Assembly (NCBI RefSeq): GCF_025642155.1
Contig: NZ_CP106798.1
Coordinates: 1,860,001-1,924,000, forward strand
DNA from: Streptomyces sp. HUAS 15-9
GTDB taxonomy: Bacteria; Actinomycetota; Actinomycetes; Streptomycetales; Streptomycetaceae
DNA length: 64,000 bases
Direction: 5' to 3'
The position numbers and the translations under genes were made by a program. The notes under the pieces are model-generated. The model did not search any database and had not been told where the DNA came from. It saw only the letters and a program-made list of their open reading frames with translations. Shown here one piece after another: positions 35,024 through 44,175 of this stretch; positions within the stretch are counted from its first letter, which is position 1; every line of letters starts with the position of its first letter.

Positions 35024-35845
35024 ATGAGTTCTGTTGTGCGCCCGCCCACTTCGGGCCAGGATCCGTTACTGACGGGCACATACCGGCCGATCTCCTCTCA
35101 CCTGGCCATTGCGCCACCGGTGAGCGTGGTGATCCCCGCCATGAATGAGGCGGAGAATCTGCCGTACGTCTTCAAGACGCTTCCGGACTGGATACACGAA
35201 GTCGTTCTCGTGGACGGCAATTCCACGGACGACACCGTCGAAGTGGCCCGTGAACTGTGGCCGAAGGTCAAGGTCGTCGACCAGCAGGGCAAGGGCAAGG
35301 GGGATGCCCTGATCACCGGGTTCGAGGCCTGCACCGGCGACATCATCGTGATGGTCGACGCGGACGGCTCGGCCGACGGCAACGAGATCGTCTCGTATGT
35401 CTCCGCCCTGGTCTCGGGCGCCGACTTCGCCAAGGGCTCGCGGTTCGCCAACGGCGGCGGCACGGACGACATGACCTTCATCCGCAAGCTCGGCAACTGG
35501 GCGCTGTGCACCATCGTCAACCGCAAGTTCGGCGCCCGCTACACCGATCTCTGCTACGGATACAACGCGTTCTGGCGGCACTGCCTCGACAAGATCGACC
35601 TCGACTGCACGGGCTTCGAGGTGGAGACCCTGATGAACATCCGGGTGGTCAAGGCCGGGCTGAAAGTGCAGGAGATTCCCAGCCACGAGTATCTCCGCAT
35701 CCACGGCACGAGCAATCTGCGGGCCGTGCGGGACGGGTTCCGGGTGCTCAAGGTCATCCTGAGAGAGCGCTCCAACCGGCGTGCGCTGCGCCGCCGCGAG
35801 CACCAGTCTCCGATGCTGGACACAGGCCGGGGAGAGCTGTCTTGA
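35024..35845 (+). CDS. Glycosyltransferase family 2, DPM1-like
   Basis: 273 residues, ATG with GAGAGGG upstream. GT-A fold markers: VVIPAMNEAENLPYVFKTLP, VLVDGNSTDDT, the DxD in VMVDADGSAD, KGSRF and the acceptor-side FEVETLMNIRVVKAGLKVQEIP. Resembles dolichyl/polyprenyl-phosphate mannose synthases but has no membrane helices at the C-terminus. It probably makes a polyprenyl-linked sugar or starts a glycan. Its stop overlaps the next gene's TTG (TTGA). Confidence 0.92.
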   Translation: MSSVVRPPTSGQDPLLTGTYRPISSHLAIAPPVSVVIPAMNEAENLPYVFKTLPDWIHEVVLVDGNSTDDTVEVARELWPKVKVVDQQGKGKGDALITGFEACTGDIIVMVDADGSADGNEIVSYVSALVSGADFAKGSRFANGGGTDDMTFIRKLGNWALCTIVNRKFGARYTDLCYGYNAFWRHCLDKIDLDCTGFEVETLMNIRVVKAGLKVQEIPSHEYLRIHGTSNLRAVRDGFRVLKVILRERSNRRALRRREHQSPMLDTGRGELS

Positions 35846-36837
35846 GCGATCCCGACATCCCCGATATGTCTGTCGTGATCTGCGTGTACACCGAGGACCG
35901 CTGGGAGGACATCCTCGCGGCGGTCTCCTCGGTGCGCGCGCAGTCCAGGCCCGCCCTGGAGACGCTGCTGGTCGTCGACCACAACCGGGCGCTCCTGGAG
36001 CGGCTCACCAAGGAGTACAAGGAGGCCGGCGAGGTACGGGTGCTCGCCAACGCGGGTCCCCGTGGCCTGTCCGCGGGCCGCAACACCGGAATCGCCGCCT
36101 CGTACGGCGAGGTGATCGCGTTTCTCGACGACGACGCCGTGGCCGAGCGGGACTGGCTGCGCCGCTTCGCCGAGGGGTACGCCGACCCGCGGGTGATGGC
36201 GGTCGGCGGCCGCACGATGCCGGTCTGGGCGTCGGGGCGCCGCCCCGCCTGGTTCCCGGAGGAGTTCGACTGGGTGGTGGGCTGCACCTACAAGGGGCTG
36301 CCGCCGGGCCGGGTCCGGGTCCGCAACGTCCTGGGCGGAAACGCTTCTTTCCGTCGTACGGCGTTCGACGCGGCGGGCGGCTTCGCCACCGGTATCGGCC
36401 GCGACGGCGACAAACGGCCGCTGGGCTGCGAGGAGACGGAGCTGTGCATCCGCCTCACCCGCGCCCGGCCGGACGCGATCCTGCTGATCGACGACCGGGC
36501 GGTGATCCACCACCGGGTGCCACAAGCACGCGAGCACTTCCGGTACTTCCGCACCCGCGCCTACGCCGAGGGACTGTCGAAGGCCCTGGTGGCCCGGAGC
36601 GTGGGCGCGGACAAGGGGCTCGAGTCGGAACGCCGGTACACCACGCGTGTGCTGCCCGCCGGGGTCGCTCGTGGCCTGCGGGACGCACTGCTGGCCCGGC
36701 CGGGGGGCGCGGGCCGGGCGGGGGCGATCGTGGCCGGCGTGCTCACCGCGGCGGGCGGGTACGTGGTGGGGAGCGTACGGGCGCGCACAGCCGACACCAC
36801 GTTCTCCGTCGTGGAGATCGAAGGGGGGACCGGATGA
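35842..36837 (+). CDS. Glycosyltransferase family 2
   Basis: 331 residues from a TTG at 35842 overlapping the previous stop, with GGGGAG upstream. GT-A domain: SVVICVYTEDRWEDILAAVSSV, ANAGPRGLSAGRNTG, AFLDDDAVAERDWL (DxD), VLGGNASFRRTAF and ETELCIRL. C-terminal ~70 residues are amphipathic and partly hydrophobic, possibly membrane-associated. It probably adds sugars to a polymer built by this operon. The stop overlaps the deacetylase start (ATGA). Confidence 0.92.
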   Translation: MSDPDIPDMSVVICVYTEDRWEDILAAVSSVRAQSRPALETLLVVDHNRALLERLTKEYKEAGEVRVLANAGPRGLSAGRNTGIAASYGEVIAFLDDDAVAERDWLRRFAEGYADPRVMAVGGRTMPVWASGRRPAWFPEEFDWVVGCTYKGLPPGRVRVRNVLGGNASFRRTAFDAAGGFATGIGRDGDKRPLGCEETELCIRLTRARPDAILLIDDRAVIHHRVPQAREHFRYFRTRAYAEGLSKALVARSVGADKGLESERRYTTRVLPAGVARGLRDALLARPGGAGRAGAIVAGVLTAAGGYVVGSVRARTADTTFSVVEIEGGTG

Positions 36838-37634
36838 GCGACACCCGCGTGCCGATTCTCATGTACCACTCGGTCGCGACCGCGCCGAACGACGCCACCC
36901 GCGCCCTGTCGGTCACCCCGGAGGCGTTCGCGGAGCAGATGGCCCTGATCGGCGACCTGGACCTCACCCCCATCGGCACGGCCGAGTTGGCGGCGAGCTG
37001 GCGCTCGGGCGGCCCGCTGCCCGAGCGCCCGGTGCTGATCACCTTCGACGACGGCTACGAGGGCGTGCACCGGCACGCCCTACCCGTCCTCGCCAAGCAC
37101 GGCTTCACGGCGACGCTGTTCGTCTCGACCGGCTGGATCAGGGGCGCGTACGACACCGGGGGCGGCCTGGACACCATGCTCGACTGGCACCAGGTGTGCG
37201 AGCTCGCGGGCACCGGGGTCGAGATCGGCGGGCACAGCCATACGCACCCGCAGCTCGACCAGCTCGACGACGACACCCTGTGCTCGGAACTGATCCGCTG
37301 CAAGGAGATCGTCGCCGACGAACTCGGCACCGTGCCGGCGTCGTTCGCCTACCCCTACGGCTACTCCAGCCGCCGGGTGCGCCAGGCAGTGCGGGAGGCC
37401 GGGTTCGCGCAGGCGCTCGCCGTCGGCAACGGGCTGGCCCGCCGCGCCCAGGGGCCGTACGCCCTGCAGCGGGTCACCGTGCGCCGCAGCACCGCCGCCG
37501 AGGAGTTCGAGCGGCTGGTCGAAGGCCGTTCGATCGGCCGCAACTTCGCCAGGGACCATGCCCTCACCAAGGGGTACGCCGTCCTCCGCAGAGCACGTCA
37601 GGTCCGCCGGAAGGCCATCCGTTCCCGTGTCTGA
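36834..37634 (+). CDS. Polysaccharide deacetylase (NodB domain, CE4)
   Basis: 266 residues. NodB motifs: the start PILMYHSV, motif 1 LITFDDGYEG, motif 2 HSHTHPQL, and FAYPYGY for motif 3. It removes acetyl groups from amino sugars. No signal peptide is present, so it acts inside the cell or on a lipid-linked precursor. Translationally coupled to both neighbours: ATGA at the start and an 8-bp overlap at the end with the flippase-like gene. Confidence 0.93.
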   Translation: MSDTRVPILMYHSVATAPNDATRALSVTPEAFAEQMALIGDLDLTPIGTAELAASWRSGGPLPERPVLITFDDGYEGVHRHALPVLAKHGFTATLFVSTGWIRGAYDTGGGLDTMLDWHQVCELAGTGVEIGGHSHTHPQLDQLDDDTLCSELIRCKEIVADELGTVPASFAYPYGYSSRRVRQAVREAGFAQALAVGNGLARRAQGPYALQRVTVRRSTAAEEFERLVEGRSIGRNFARDHALTKGYAVLRRARQVRRKAIRSRV

Positions 37635-40600
37635 CACGACGACCACAACCGAGGCCGCATCGCCCGGGACACAGGCGCCCGAGCAGTCGGGGCGCCGTCT
37701 CCGGCTGCCCGGAAGGGGCCTGTCACCCGGCGGTAGCCCACTGTTCCGGAACGCCTACGCCCTGATGCTCAACACCGGCATCTCCGCCGTCCTCGGGCTC
37801 GGCTTCTGGCTGGCCGCGGCCCGCTACTACTCCGAGTCGGCGGTCGGCCAGGGTTCCGCCGCGATCGCCGCGATGAAGCTCCTCGCGGGCCTGACCGCGG
37901 TGACCCTGACCGGCGCCCTGGCCCGCTTCATACCGGTCGCCGGACGCGGTACCGGACGGCTGATCTTCCGTACGTACGCGGGCAGTTCGCTGATCGTGGC
38001 GCTGGGCGCGGGCGTCTTCCTGATGACTCTGGACGTGTGGGGTCCGTCGTACCGCTTTCTGCACGGGCCGCTCAACGGGCTCGGCTTCGTCGTGGCCGTC
38101 GTCGCCTGGAACCTGCTCACCCTCCAGGACGGCGTGCTGACCGGACTGCGCAGCGCGCCCTGGGTACCGGTCGGCAACACCGTGTTCTCGGCCGTCAAAC
38201 TGGGCCTGCTGGTCGCGTTCGCGGTGGCGATCCCCACGACCGGTGTCTTCGTCTCCTGGGTCGCCGCGATCGCCACCTCGGCGGTGCCGCTCGGCTGGCT
38301 GGTGTTCCGGCGTCTGGTGCCCCGGCACGTCAAGGCGACCGCCGAGCACACGAGTCCACCCGCGCTGAGGGAGATCGGCAGATTCCTCGCCGGGGACTAC
38401 ACCGGCTCGCTGTTCTCCCTCGCCGTGGTCTACCTCGTCCCGGTGATCATCGCCTCGCAGGTCAGCTCCGAGGACAACGCGTACTTCTACATCACCACCA
38501 CGATCGGCGGCACGATCAATCTGCTCGCCATCAACATGGGCGCGTCCCTGACCGTCGAGGGCTCGCACGAGCCCGCCCGGCTGGCCGCCAACACCCGGGC
38601 TGCGCTGCGGCGGATGGCCCGGATCATGCTGCCGATCTGCGGGCTGCTGTTCGTCGGGGCGCCGTGGATCCTCGGCGTGTTCGGCACGGGCTACGCGGAC
38701 GCGGCGACCCCGCTGCTGCGCTGGTTCGCGGTCGGCGCGCTGCTGCGGGTGGTCATGGAGACGTACTTCGCCGTGCTGCGCGCCCAGAGCCGTACCGCAG
38801 GACTCGCCTGGCTGCAGGGGCTGCTGTGCGTCCTGGTCCTCGGTCTGACCCTGCTGCTGCTCCCCCGCATGGGGCTGACCGGCGCGGGCGTGGCCGAGAT
38901 CTCCAGCCTGGCGGTGATCGTGGCGATCGCCGCGCCCCGGCTGTGGAAGACGCTCCGGGCGGCGCCCGCCGAGATCCCCGAGGACGCGGCACCGGACGGC
39001 GACCTCGCCGACCTGGGCGCGCCCGAGGTCCCGGCCGCCGCCCAGCCGCGCAGGCGGGGTCCGGCCTGGGCGCTGGACTCCGACACCCTCGCGCTGGGCA
39101 TCCACGTCGACTTCGACCATCTGGAGCGCCGGCCCGACGTGCGCCCCGGTCCGGGCACCCCGCCCACGGGCACGCCCGTGCCGCATCCCGACGACCGGCC
39201 GACGTGGGCGCTGCGGCTGAGGCCGACCGACGCCGTGGGACTCCCTGTGGAGATGGGGGTCCCCCCGCTCGAGCGAATCCGAGAGTGGGGGAGGGAGCCG
39301 GGCTCGGAGGCCTCGCTGGGTCCGGCCGAGGCCTCGCTGCTGAAGGAGGCCGAGGTCGACGCGCCGTTCGAGGAGGGCGTCGTAGCGGAGGCTCCCGACG
39401 CACCGGAGCACATCGCGACTCCACCGGACGAGGGCCCGCCCAAGACAGCGACTGGGTCGCTGCGCGACCGGCTGACGCCCACCCGCTCCGGCATCGTTCT
39501 CGGCTGTCTGCTGCTCGCCGCGCTCCTGCTGTACTGGGTTCCTGCACTGCGGCTCGGCGAGTCCGACCTGGACGCGATGGGCGGGCTCGGGCTGATCTCC
39601 GTACTGCCGCTGCCCACGCTGGTCGGGGCGGCGCTGCTGATCGCGGTGTTCGCCTCACTGCTCTGGCTGCGCCGCGAGCACCGGGCGCTGCTGCTGGTCA
39701 CCCTCCTTGCGACGGTGGTGTCACTGCACGCCCTGCCTGCCGTCATCGAGACGGAACCGCGGTTCGCGACGGCCTGGCAGCACCTCGGGTTCATCGACTA
39801 CATCGACCGCACCGGGTCCGCCGTACCGGACCTGGACGCGCGCTGGAGCTGGCCGGGCTTCTTCGCGGTGGCCGCGTTCGTCGCCAAGGCGTGCGGGATC
39901 ACGGACTTCACGGAGATCATCCGCTGGTGGCCGACCGCCATCCAACTCGCGTATCTGGCACCGATGTTCCTACTCGTACGCCATATGCGGGCGAGCTGGC
40001 GGGCCAGGTGGACCGGCATCTGGATCTTCGTGCTCAGCGGCTGGGTCGGCCAGGACTACTTCTCCCCGCAGGGCTTCACCTATCTGCTCTACCTCGTCTT
40101 CGTGGCGATCCTCCTCGTCTGGTTCCGCGCCCCGCGCGTGATCTGGACGAAGTTCCGACCGGGTGAGGCCGAGGTCGAGCCGGCGGACCGGCGACAGCGG
40201 GCCGTGCTGCTCATGGTGCTGATCGGTCTGTACGCGGCGAGCGTCCCGGCGCACCAGCTCACCCCGTTCGTGATGCTGGGCGTGCTGGCGGTGCTGGTCC
40301 TGATCGGCAGGTCGGAGCTGCGCGGTCTGCCGATCCTGTTCGGGGTGCTGGCCGCGGTGTGGCTCGGCTTCATGGCGGAGCCGTACTGGTCCGGTCACTT
40401 CAACGACCTGTTCGGCGGGGTCGGCGGGGTCGGCAGCAATGTGTCGACCTCGGTCTCCGGCCGTATCCAGGGCGGCAGTTCGACACACAAGCTGGTCCTG
40501 TACACCCGGGTGCTGCTGGCCGGCGGGGTGATGGCGTTCGCCTGCTGGGGCTGGTGGCGGCGGCGCGACCACAAGTACCGCGAGCGGTCGCTGCTGGTGC

Positions 40601-41487
40601 TCACCTTCGTCCCGTTCCTGGGCTTCGGCATGCAGTCGTACGGCGGCGAGATGGCGCTGCGCGTCTTCATGTTCGCGCTGCCGGGCGCGGCCCTGCTCGG
40701 TGCGCTGGCCCTGTTCCCGCGCACCGGGGTCACCGCGAAGGAGCGTGACAAGGACCGGATCAGTCTGGCTCCGCTGGCCGCGCTCATGGCGGGGCTGCTG
40801 CTCATGGGCGGCTTCCTGGTGGCCCGCTGGGGCAACGAGCCGTTCGAGCGGATCCGGCCGGGCGAGGTCGCGGCCATGGACTATGTGTACGCCCATGACA
40901 AGCCGACCGTGCGGCTGCTGTGGCTGAGCAACGACACGGTCGACAACGTGACGCCGGCGATGCCGTGGGGCGCGCGGGACATGGAGCGGGTCAACTATGT
41001 ACCGACGCTGGCCCCGACCGACCCGGTCCTGGTGTCGGGCCTGGTCAAGGCACTCAAGGACGCGGGCCCGAACTCGTATCTGATGCTCAACAGGAGCCAG
41101 ATCACCTACCTCCAGATGGACGTGGGCTACTCGGCGACCTGGGAGACCCGGCTGATCCAGAACCTGGACAACCGGCAGGAGCTGACGAAGGTCCTCGCCA
41201 ACGACGACGTCACGATGTACGTGATGCGCAAGCGGCCCGCGGGCACGGTGCCGCGGCCGGAGCCCGGTCCCATCGGGCCGCAGGTGACCTGGACGCCGTG
41301 GTCGGTGGTCGGCGGGCTCGCGGCGGTCGCGCTGCTCCTGCTGCTCACCGCGCGCGAGGTGGTCCGGGTCGCGGTGCGGCCCGGGGTGCGTCAACTGCGC
41401 TGGCTACAGAGCAGTTTCTGGTTCTCGCTGCCCCTGCTGACAGTCCTGCTGGCCTCGCTGGTGCAGCGGTTCCTGACCATGAAGTGA
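37627..41487 (+). CDS. Giant two-part membrane protein: flippase-like plus second polytopic domain
   Basis: 1286 residues from a GTG at 37627 that overlaps the deacetylase stop by 8 bp (an ATG at 37558 would overlap it by 77 bp). Residues ~40-460 form a polysaccharide-export (Wzx/MurJ-like) membrane domain (NAYALMLNTGISAVLGLGFWLAAARYYSESAVGQGSAAIAAMKLLAGL). A charged linker follows at ~460-610. Residues ~610-1285 hold about a dozen further helices, with extracellular loops in a pattern seen in membrane glycosyltransferases or polymerases (YIDRTGSAVPDLDARWSWPGFFAVAAF, GWVGQDYFSPQG). The linker contains an in-frame hairpin repeat at 39241-39299. Export, and perhaps polymerisation, of the glycan is likely. 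Confidence 0.85.
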   Translation: MSDTTTTTEAASPGTQAPEQSGRRLRLPGRGLSPGGSPLFRNAYALMLNTGISAVLGLGFWLAAARYYSESAVGQGSAAIAAMKLLAGLTAVTLTGALARFIPVAGRGTGRLIFRTYAGSSLIVALGAGVFLMTLDVWGPSYRFLHGPLNGLGFVVAVVAWNLLTLQDGVLTGLRSAPWVPVGNTVFSAVKLGLLVAFAVAIPTTGVFVSWVAAIATSAVPLGWLVFRRLVPRHVKATAEHTSPPALREIGRFLAGDYTGSLFSLAVVYLVPVIIASQVSSEDNAYFYITTTIGGTINLLAINMGASLTVEGSHEPARLAANTRAALRRMARIMLPICGLLFVGAPWILGVFGTGYADAATPLLRWFAVGALLRVVMETYFAVLRAQSRTAGLAWLQGLLCVLVLGLTLLLLPRMGLTGAGVAEISSLAVIVAIAAPRLWKTLRAAPAEIPEDAAPDGDLADLGAPEVPAAAQPRRRGPAWALDSDTLALGIHVDFDHLERRPDVRPGPGTPPTGTPVPHPDDRPTWALRLRPTDAVGLPVEMGVPPLERIREWGREPGSEASLGPAEASLLKEAEVDAPFEEGVVAEAPDAPEHIATPPDEGPPKTATGSLRDRLTPTRSGIVLGCLLLAALLLYWVPALRLGESDLDAMGGLGLISVLPLPTLVGAALLIAVFASLLWLRREHRALLLVTLLATVVSLHALPAVIETEPRFATAWQHLGFIDYIDRTGSAVPDLDARWSWPGFFAVAAFVAKACGITDFTEIIRWWPTAIQLAYLAPMFLLVRHMRASWRARWTGIWIFVLSGWVGQDYFSPQGFTYLLYLVFVAILLVWFRAPRVIWTKFRPGEAEVEPADRRQRAVLLMVLIGLYAASVPAHQLTPFVMLGVLAVLVLIGRSELRGLPILFGVLAAVWLGFMAEPYWSGHFNDLFGGVGGVGSNVSTSVSGRIQGGSSTHKLVLYTRVLLAGGVMAFACWGWWRRRDHKYRERSLLVLTFVPFLGFGMQSYGGEMALRVFMFALPGAALLGALALFPRTGVTAKERDKDRISLAPLAALMAGLLLMGGFLVARWGNEPFERIRPGEVAAMDYVYAHDKPTVRLLWLSNDTVDNVTPAMPWGARDMERVNYVPTLAPTDPVLVSGLVKALKDAGPNSYLMLNRSQITYLQMDVGYSATWETRLIQNLDNRQELTKVLANDDVTMYVMRKRPAGTVPRPEPGPIGPQVTWTPWSVVGGLAAVALLLLLTAREVVRVAVRPGVRQLRWLQSSFWFSLPLLTVLLASLVQRFLTMK
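39241..39299. repeat. Hairpin repeat, copy 2, in frame inside the flippase-like gene
   Basis: CTCCC...GGGAG ends enclose GATGGGGGTCCCCCCGCTCG, a GCTCGAGC core and GTGGGGGAGG. The stem and ends match copy 3 at 51901-51945, while the apical loop differs (GAATC here, CTGTT there). Encodes roughly VGLPVEMGVPPLERIREWGRE in the linker around residue 540 without breaking the frame. Confidence 0.85.
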
Positions 41488-41494
41488 GGGTTGT

Positions 41495-41525
41495 AGTGGC
41501 TCGCCGGGCTAGCGGGCGAGCCACT
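41495..41525. terminator. Bidirectional terminator
   Basis: AGTGGCTCGCC (41495-41505) and GGCGAGCCACT (41515-41525) form a perfect 11-bp stem with a 9-nt loop. It lies right after the polysaccharide operon and includes the stop of the convergent glycoside hydrolase. Confidence 0.75.
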
Positions 41526-42933
41526 TCACCTCGTACGCCTGCATGTCGAACCGTTTCCCGTCGACCTGGGCGCTGATCGTCCGGTCGAGCGTGTTCACCA
41601 CGAGGACGGCCTTGTCACTGGCCAGCACGCGCACATTGGGCACGTCGTCCTTGGCGACGGACACGGTCTCGTACCGGGTACCGGGCCCGAACGCCTTGCC
41701 GAACCTCGACACCAGGTCGTACATGGGCAGTTGCTTGCCCCCGTCCGCGCCGTCGGTCGGCGTCCACAGGCAGCCGGCGCAGTCGGTGCCCTTCTTCTCC
41801 TCCGGGTTCCAGTAGAAGCCGGAGTCGGCGCCGCCCTTGACCATGGCGATCATCGCCGTGGCCTGGACGGCGACGCGGTGGGGCTCGGACCAGCCCTTGC
41901 GGTCGTCGTTGCCGTCGGCGGGCTCGACGTAGTACTCGGCCCACCACAGGGGCAGGTCGTGGGTCTGCCTGCGCACCCACTCGCTCACCGCCGTGAGTTT
42001 GTCGGTGGCGGCGAACTCGTCGGGCAGCATGTCGTCGTCGTTGGTGTAGCTGGAGCCGTCGACGACCACGAAGTCCGCACCGGCCTTGTGCGTGTTCCAG
42101 TAGTCGAAGGCGTCGAGGACCCGCTGGTCCATGGCTCCCCAGGCGCCCCGGAAGGTCGTGGACGCGTCCTGTGTCCGGCGTGGGTCGACGCTGTCCATGA
42201 CCAGGTACGGCCCGCCGACCATGATGTCCTTGTTCACCTTCTTCAGCGCCTTGTACACGAGGTTGTACATCGTGGTGTAGCCCTCGTGGTCCCAGCGCCC
42301 CTTGCCGTTGTTCCAGAAGCCCTTGAACTCGTTCCAGACGATGAAGTGGCGTACGTCCGGATAGCGCCGGGCGACGGTCGCGGCGAGGTCGGCGAAGTCC
42401 TGGTAGTGGTCGGGGGTCGGCGCCGTCTCCAGGGCGCTCTGGCTCCAGTCGGTGTTGTCGACGCCGGCCTTGCCGCCCTTCATCCAGTCCGGGGAGCAGC
42501 ACAGCGTGATGACCGGGGTGGCGCCGGACGCGCGCATGAAGTCGATACGGCGGTCCAGCGCGCCGAAGTCGTAGCGCCCCTTCACCGGCTCGGGGTTGTC
42601 CGCGCCCCAGCCCATGATGTGCTGGTTCTGCGGCAGCCCGCCGTTCTTGGCCAGCAGGTCCTCGACGCGCCGGGTGGCGGAGTCGCTGCCCTCGTCGGCG
42701 CTGTACTGGGTGTGGGTGAAGCCCCAGCCGACATACGGGTCGGTCACGTGGGGCGGGGTGGCCGGTGTGCCGTGCACCTTGTCGCCGTCGCGGGTGGTGC
42801 CCGCGGTGCTCGCGCCTTTGCCGGGGAGCGTGTTGATCAGGGTCACCACGAGGGCCAGCGCGACCATCCCCACACCGAGCAGGGCGGTGAGCCGCCACCG
42901 CCGATTCCCCGGATTCCACCCATGACGTCCCAT
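41509..42933 (-). CDS. Membrane-anchored glycoside hydrolase (GH39/GH5-like)
   Basis: 474 residues from an ATG at 42933, no clear ribosome site. A short basic N-terminus and one hydrophobic helix (LTALLGVGMVALALVVTLI, ~15-35) look like a signal anchor. The (beta/alpha)8 domain has YVGWGFTHTQYSADEG, the acid/base candidate in HFIVWNEFKGFW (Asn-Glu), and the nucleophile candidate in LPLWWAEYYVEP. It ends with a small beta-domain (VLVVNTLDRTISAQVDG). It may process the polymer made by the convergent operon; the exact family and substrate are not certain. Confidence 0.85.
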   Translation of the reverse strand: MGRHGWNPGNRRWRLTALLGVGMVALALVVTLINTLPGKGASTAGTTRDGDKVHGTPATPPHVTDPYVGWGFTHTQYSADEGSDSATRRVEDLLAKNGGLPQNQHIMGWGADNPEPVKGRYDFGALDRRIDFMRASGATPVITLCCSPDWMKGGKAGVDNTDWSQSALETAPTPDHYQDFADLAATVARRYPDVRHFIVWNEFKGFWNNGKGRWDHEGYTTMYNLVYKALKKVNKDIMVGGPYLVMDSVDPRRTQDASTTFRGAWGAMDQRVLDAFDYWNTHKAGADFVVVDGSSYTNDDDMLPDEFAATDKLTAVSEWVRRQTHDLPLWWAEYYVEPADGNDDRKGWSEPHRVAVQATAMIAMVKGGADSGFYWNPEEKKGTDCAGCLWTPTDGADGGKQLPMYDLVSRFGKAFGPGTRYETVSVAKDDVPNVRVLASDKAVLVVNTLDRTISAQVDGKRFDMQAYEVKWLAR

Positions 42934-43043
42934 CAAGGACAACAGTAATGGCGAATTTCGTGTACGGGGGAGGTGTTGGGGACACCGGGAACAAGCGGCG
43001 GAAATGCAGTGCGCGGAGCGCGTCGGTGCCGGATCATGGCGGC

Positions 43044-44138
43044 ATGTCTGCGAACCCACACGACGCTCTGCCGATCCGGCTCAACGTCGACGACTCCGAC
43101 TCTCCGTCCGACGTCGTCGACGCGCTGTTCCTCGGCCGCTTCGCGACGGGCGAGCAACCCTACTCGCACGCGGTCAACATCGACCGGGTGCGCTCCGGCG
43201 CGAGTCTGCTGCCGCAGGACGCCCGGGTGCTGCGTGTGGCCCGTGACGACGACCGCAGCGCGACGCTGGCCGAGGGGGACGGCTGGACGCTGCTCGTCTC
43301 CCGGTGGAACCGGGGCGCGGACGTCACGGTGACCGCGACCAGCGCCGAGCTGGCGAAGAAGGTCGTCGACCAGGCCACGGACGGCGCTGCGGACGAGCCC
43401 GAGCCGCAGCCGGAGAACGTGACCATGGGCTTTTGGTACGTGTCCCCGAGGCGCGGCCCGCACCGCACGACCCGCCAGATCTCCGCGGGCACCTGGGACG
43501 AGGTCAGGGCCAACTACACCGCGCCGGTGGCGGAGGCCATGGACCGCCTGATGAAGACGACCCCGGAGGACATCGCGGGCCGCCTTCTGCTGCTGCACGG
43601 CCCGCCGGGCACCGGCAAGACCTCGGCCCTGCGCACGCTGGCCCGCTCCTGGCGGGACTGGTGCCAGGTGGACTGTGTGCTGGACCCCGAGCGGCTGTTC
43701 TCCGACGTCGGCTATCTGATGGACATCGCGATCGGCGAGGAGGACGCGGCGGGCAAGGGGCGCTGGCGGCTGCTTCTGCTGGAGGACTGCGACGAACTGA
43801 TCCGCGGCGAGGCCAAGCACACGGCGGGACAGGCGCTGTCGCGGCTGCTGAACCTGACCGACGGCCTGCTGGGCCAGGGCCGCAATGTGCTGGTCGGGGT
43901 GACCACCAACGAGGACCTGGAGCGCCTGCACCCGGCCGTGGTCCGGCCCGGCCGCTGTCTGGCCCGGATCGAGGTGGGCCCGCTGACCCGGCGGGAGTCG
44001 GTGGCCTGGCTGGGCCGGGAGGACGGCGTGGGCCGGGAGGGCGCGACGCTCGCGGAGCTGTACGCACTGCGCAGGGGCACGTCGCCGACGTCGGTGCCGG
44101 GAGCGCGGGACGGGGCGGACGCGGGGCTGTATCTGTAA
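43044..44138 (+). CDS. AAA-family ATPase with DUF5925 N-terminal domain
   Basis: 364 residues from an ATG at 43044; the frame extends to 42948 without support. Residues 1-~150 form the DUF5925-type N-terminal domain (IRLNVDDSDSPSDVVDALFLGRFATGEQPYSHA). Walker A GPPGTGKT at 186-193, Walker B LLLLEDCDEL, sensor 1 LVGVTTNEDL and an Arg finger region LHPAVVRPGRC follow. Similar to FtsH/26S-like AAA modules; a single ATPase ring without protease. Function unknown. It is divergent from the glycoside hydrolase. Confidence 0.88.
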   Translation: MSANPHDALPIRLNVDDSDSPSDVVDALFLGRFATGEQPYSHAVNIDRVRSGASLLPQDARVLRVARDDDRSATLAEGDGWTLLVSRWNRGADVTVTATSAELAKKVVDQATDGAADEPEPQPENVTMGFWYVSPRRGPHRTTRQISAGTWDEVRANYTAPVAEAMDRLMKTTPEDIAGRLLLLHGPPGTGKTSALRTLARSWRDWCQVDCVLDPERLFSDVGYLMDIAIGEEDAAGKGRWRLLLLEDCDELIRGEAKHTAGQALSRLLNLTDGLLGQGRNVLVGVTTNEDLERLHPAVVRPGRCLARIEVGPLTRRESVAWLGREDGVGREGATLAELYALRRGTSPTSVPGARDGADAGLYL

Positions 44139-44175
44139 GGAGGCCCCCGCTGCCGGCCGGTGCTTTGATGGACGT

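Noticed and set aside
37558..37626. ATG at 37558 as start of the giant membrane protein
   Set aside because: It would overlap the deacetylase gene by 77 bp and adds low-complexity residues; the GTG at 37627 fits the short overlaps of the operon.
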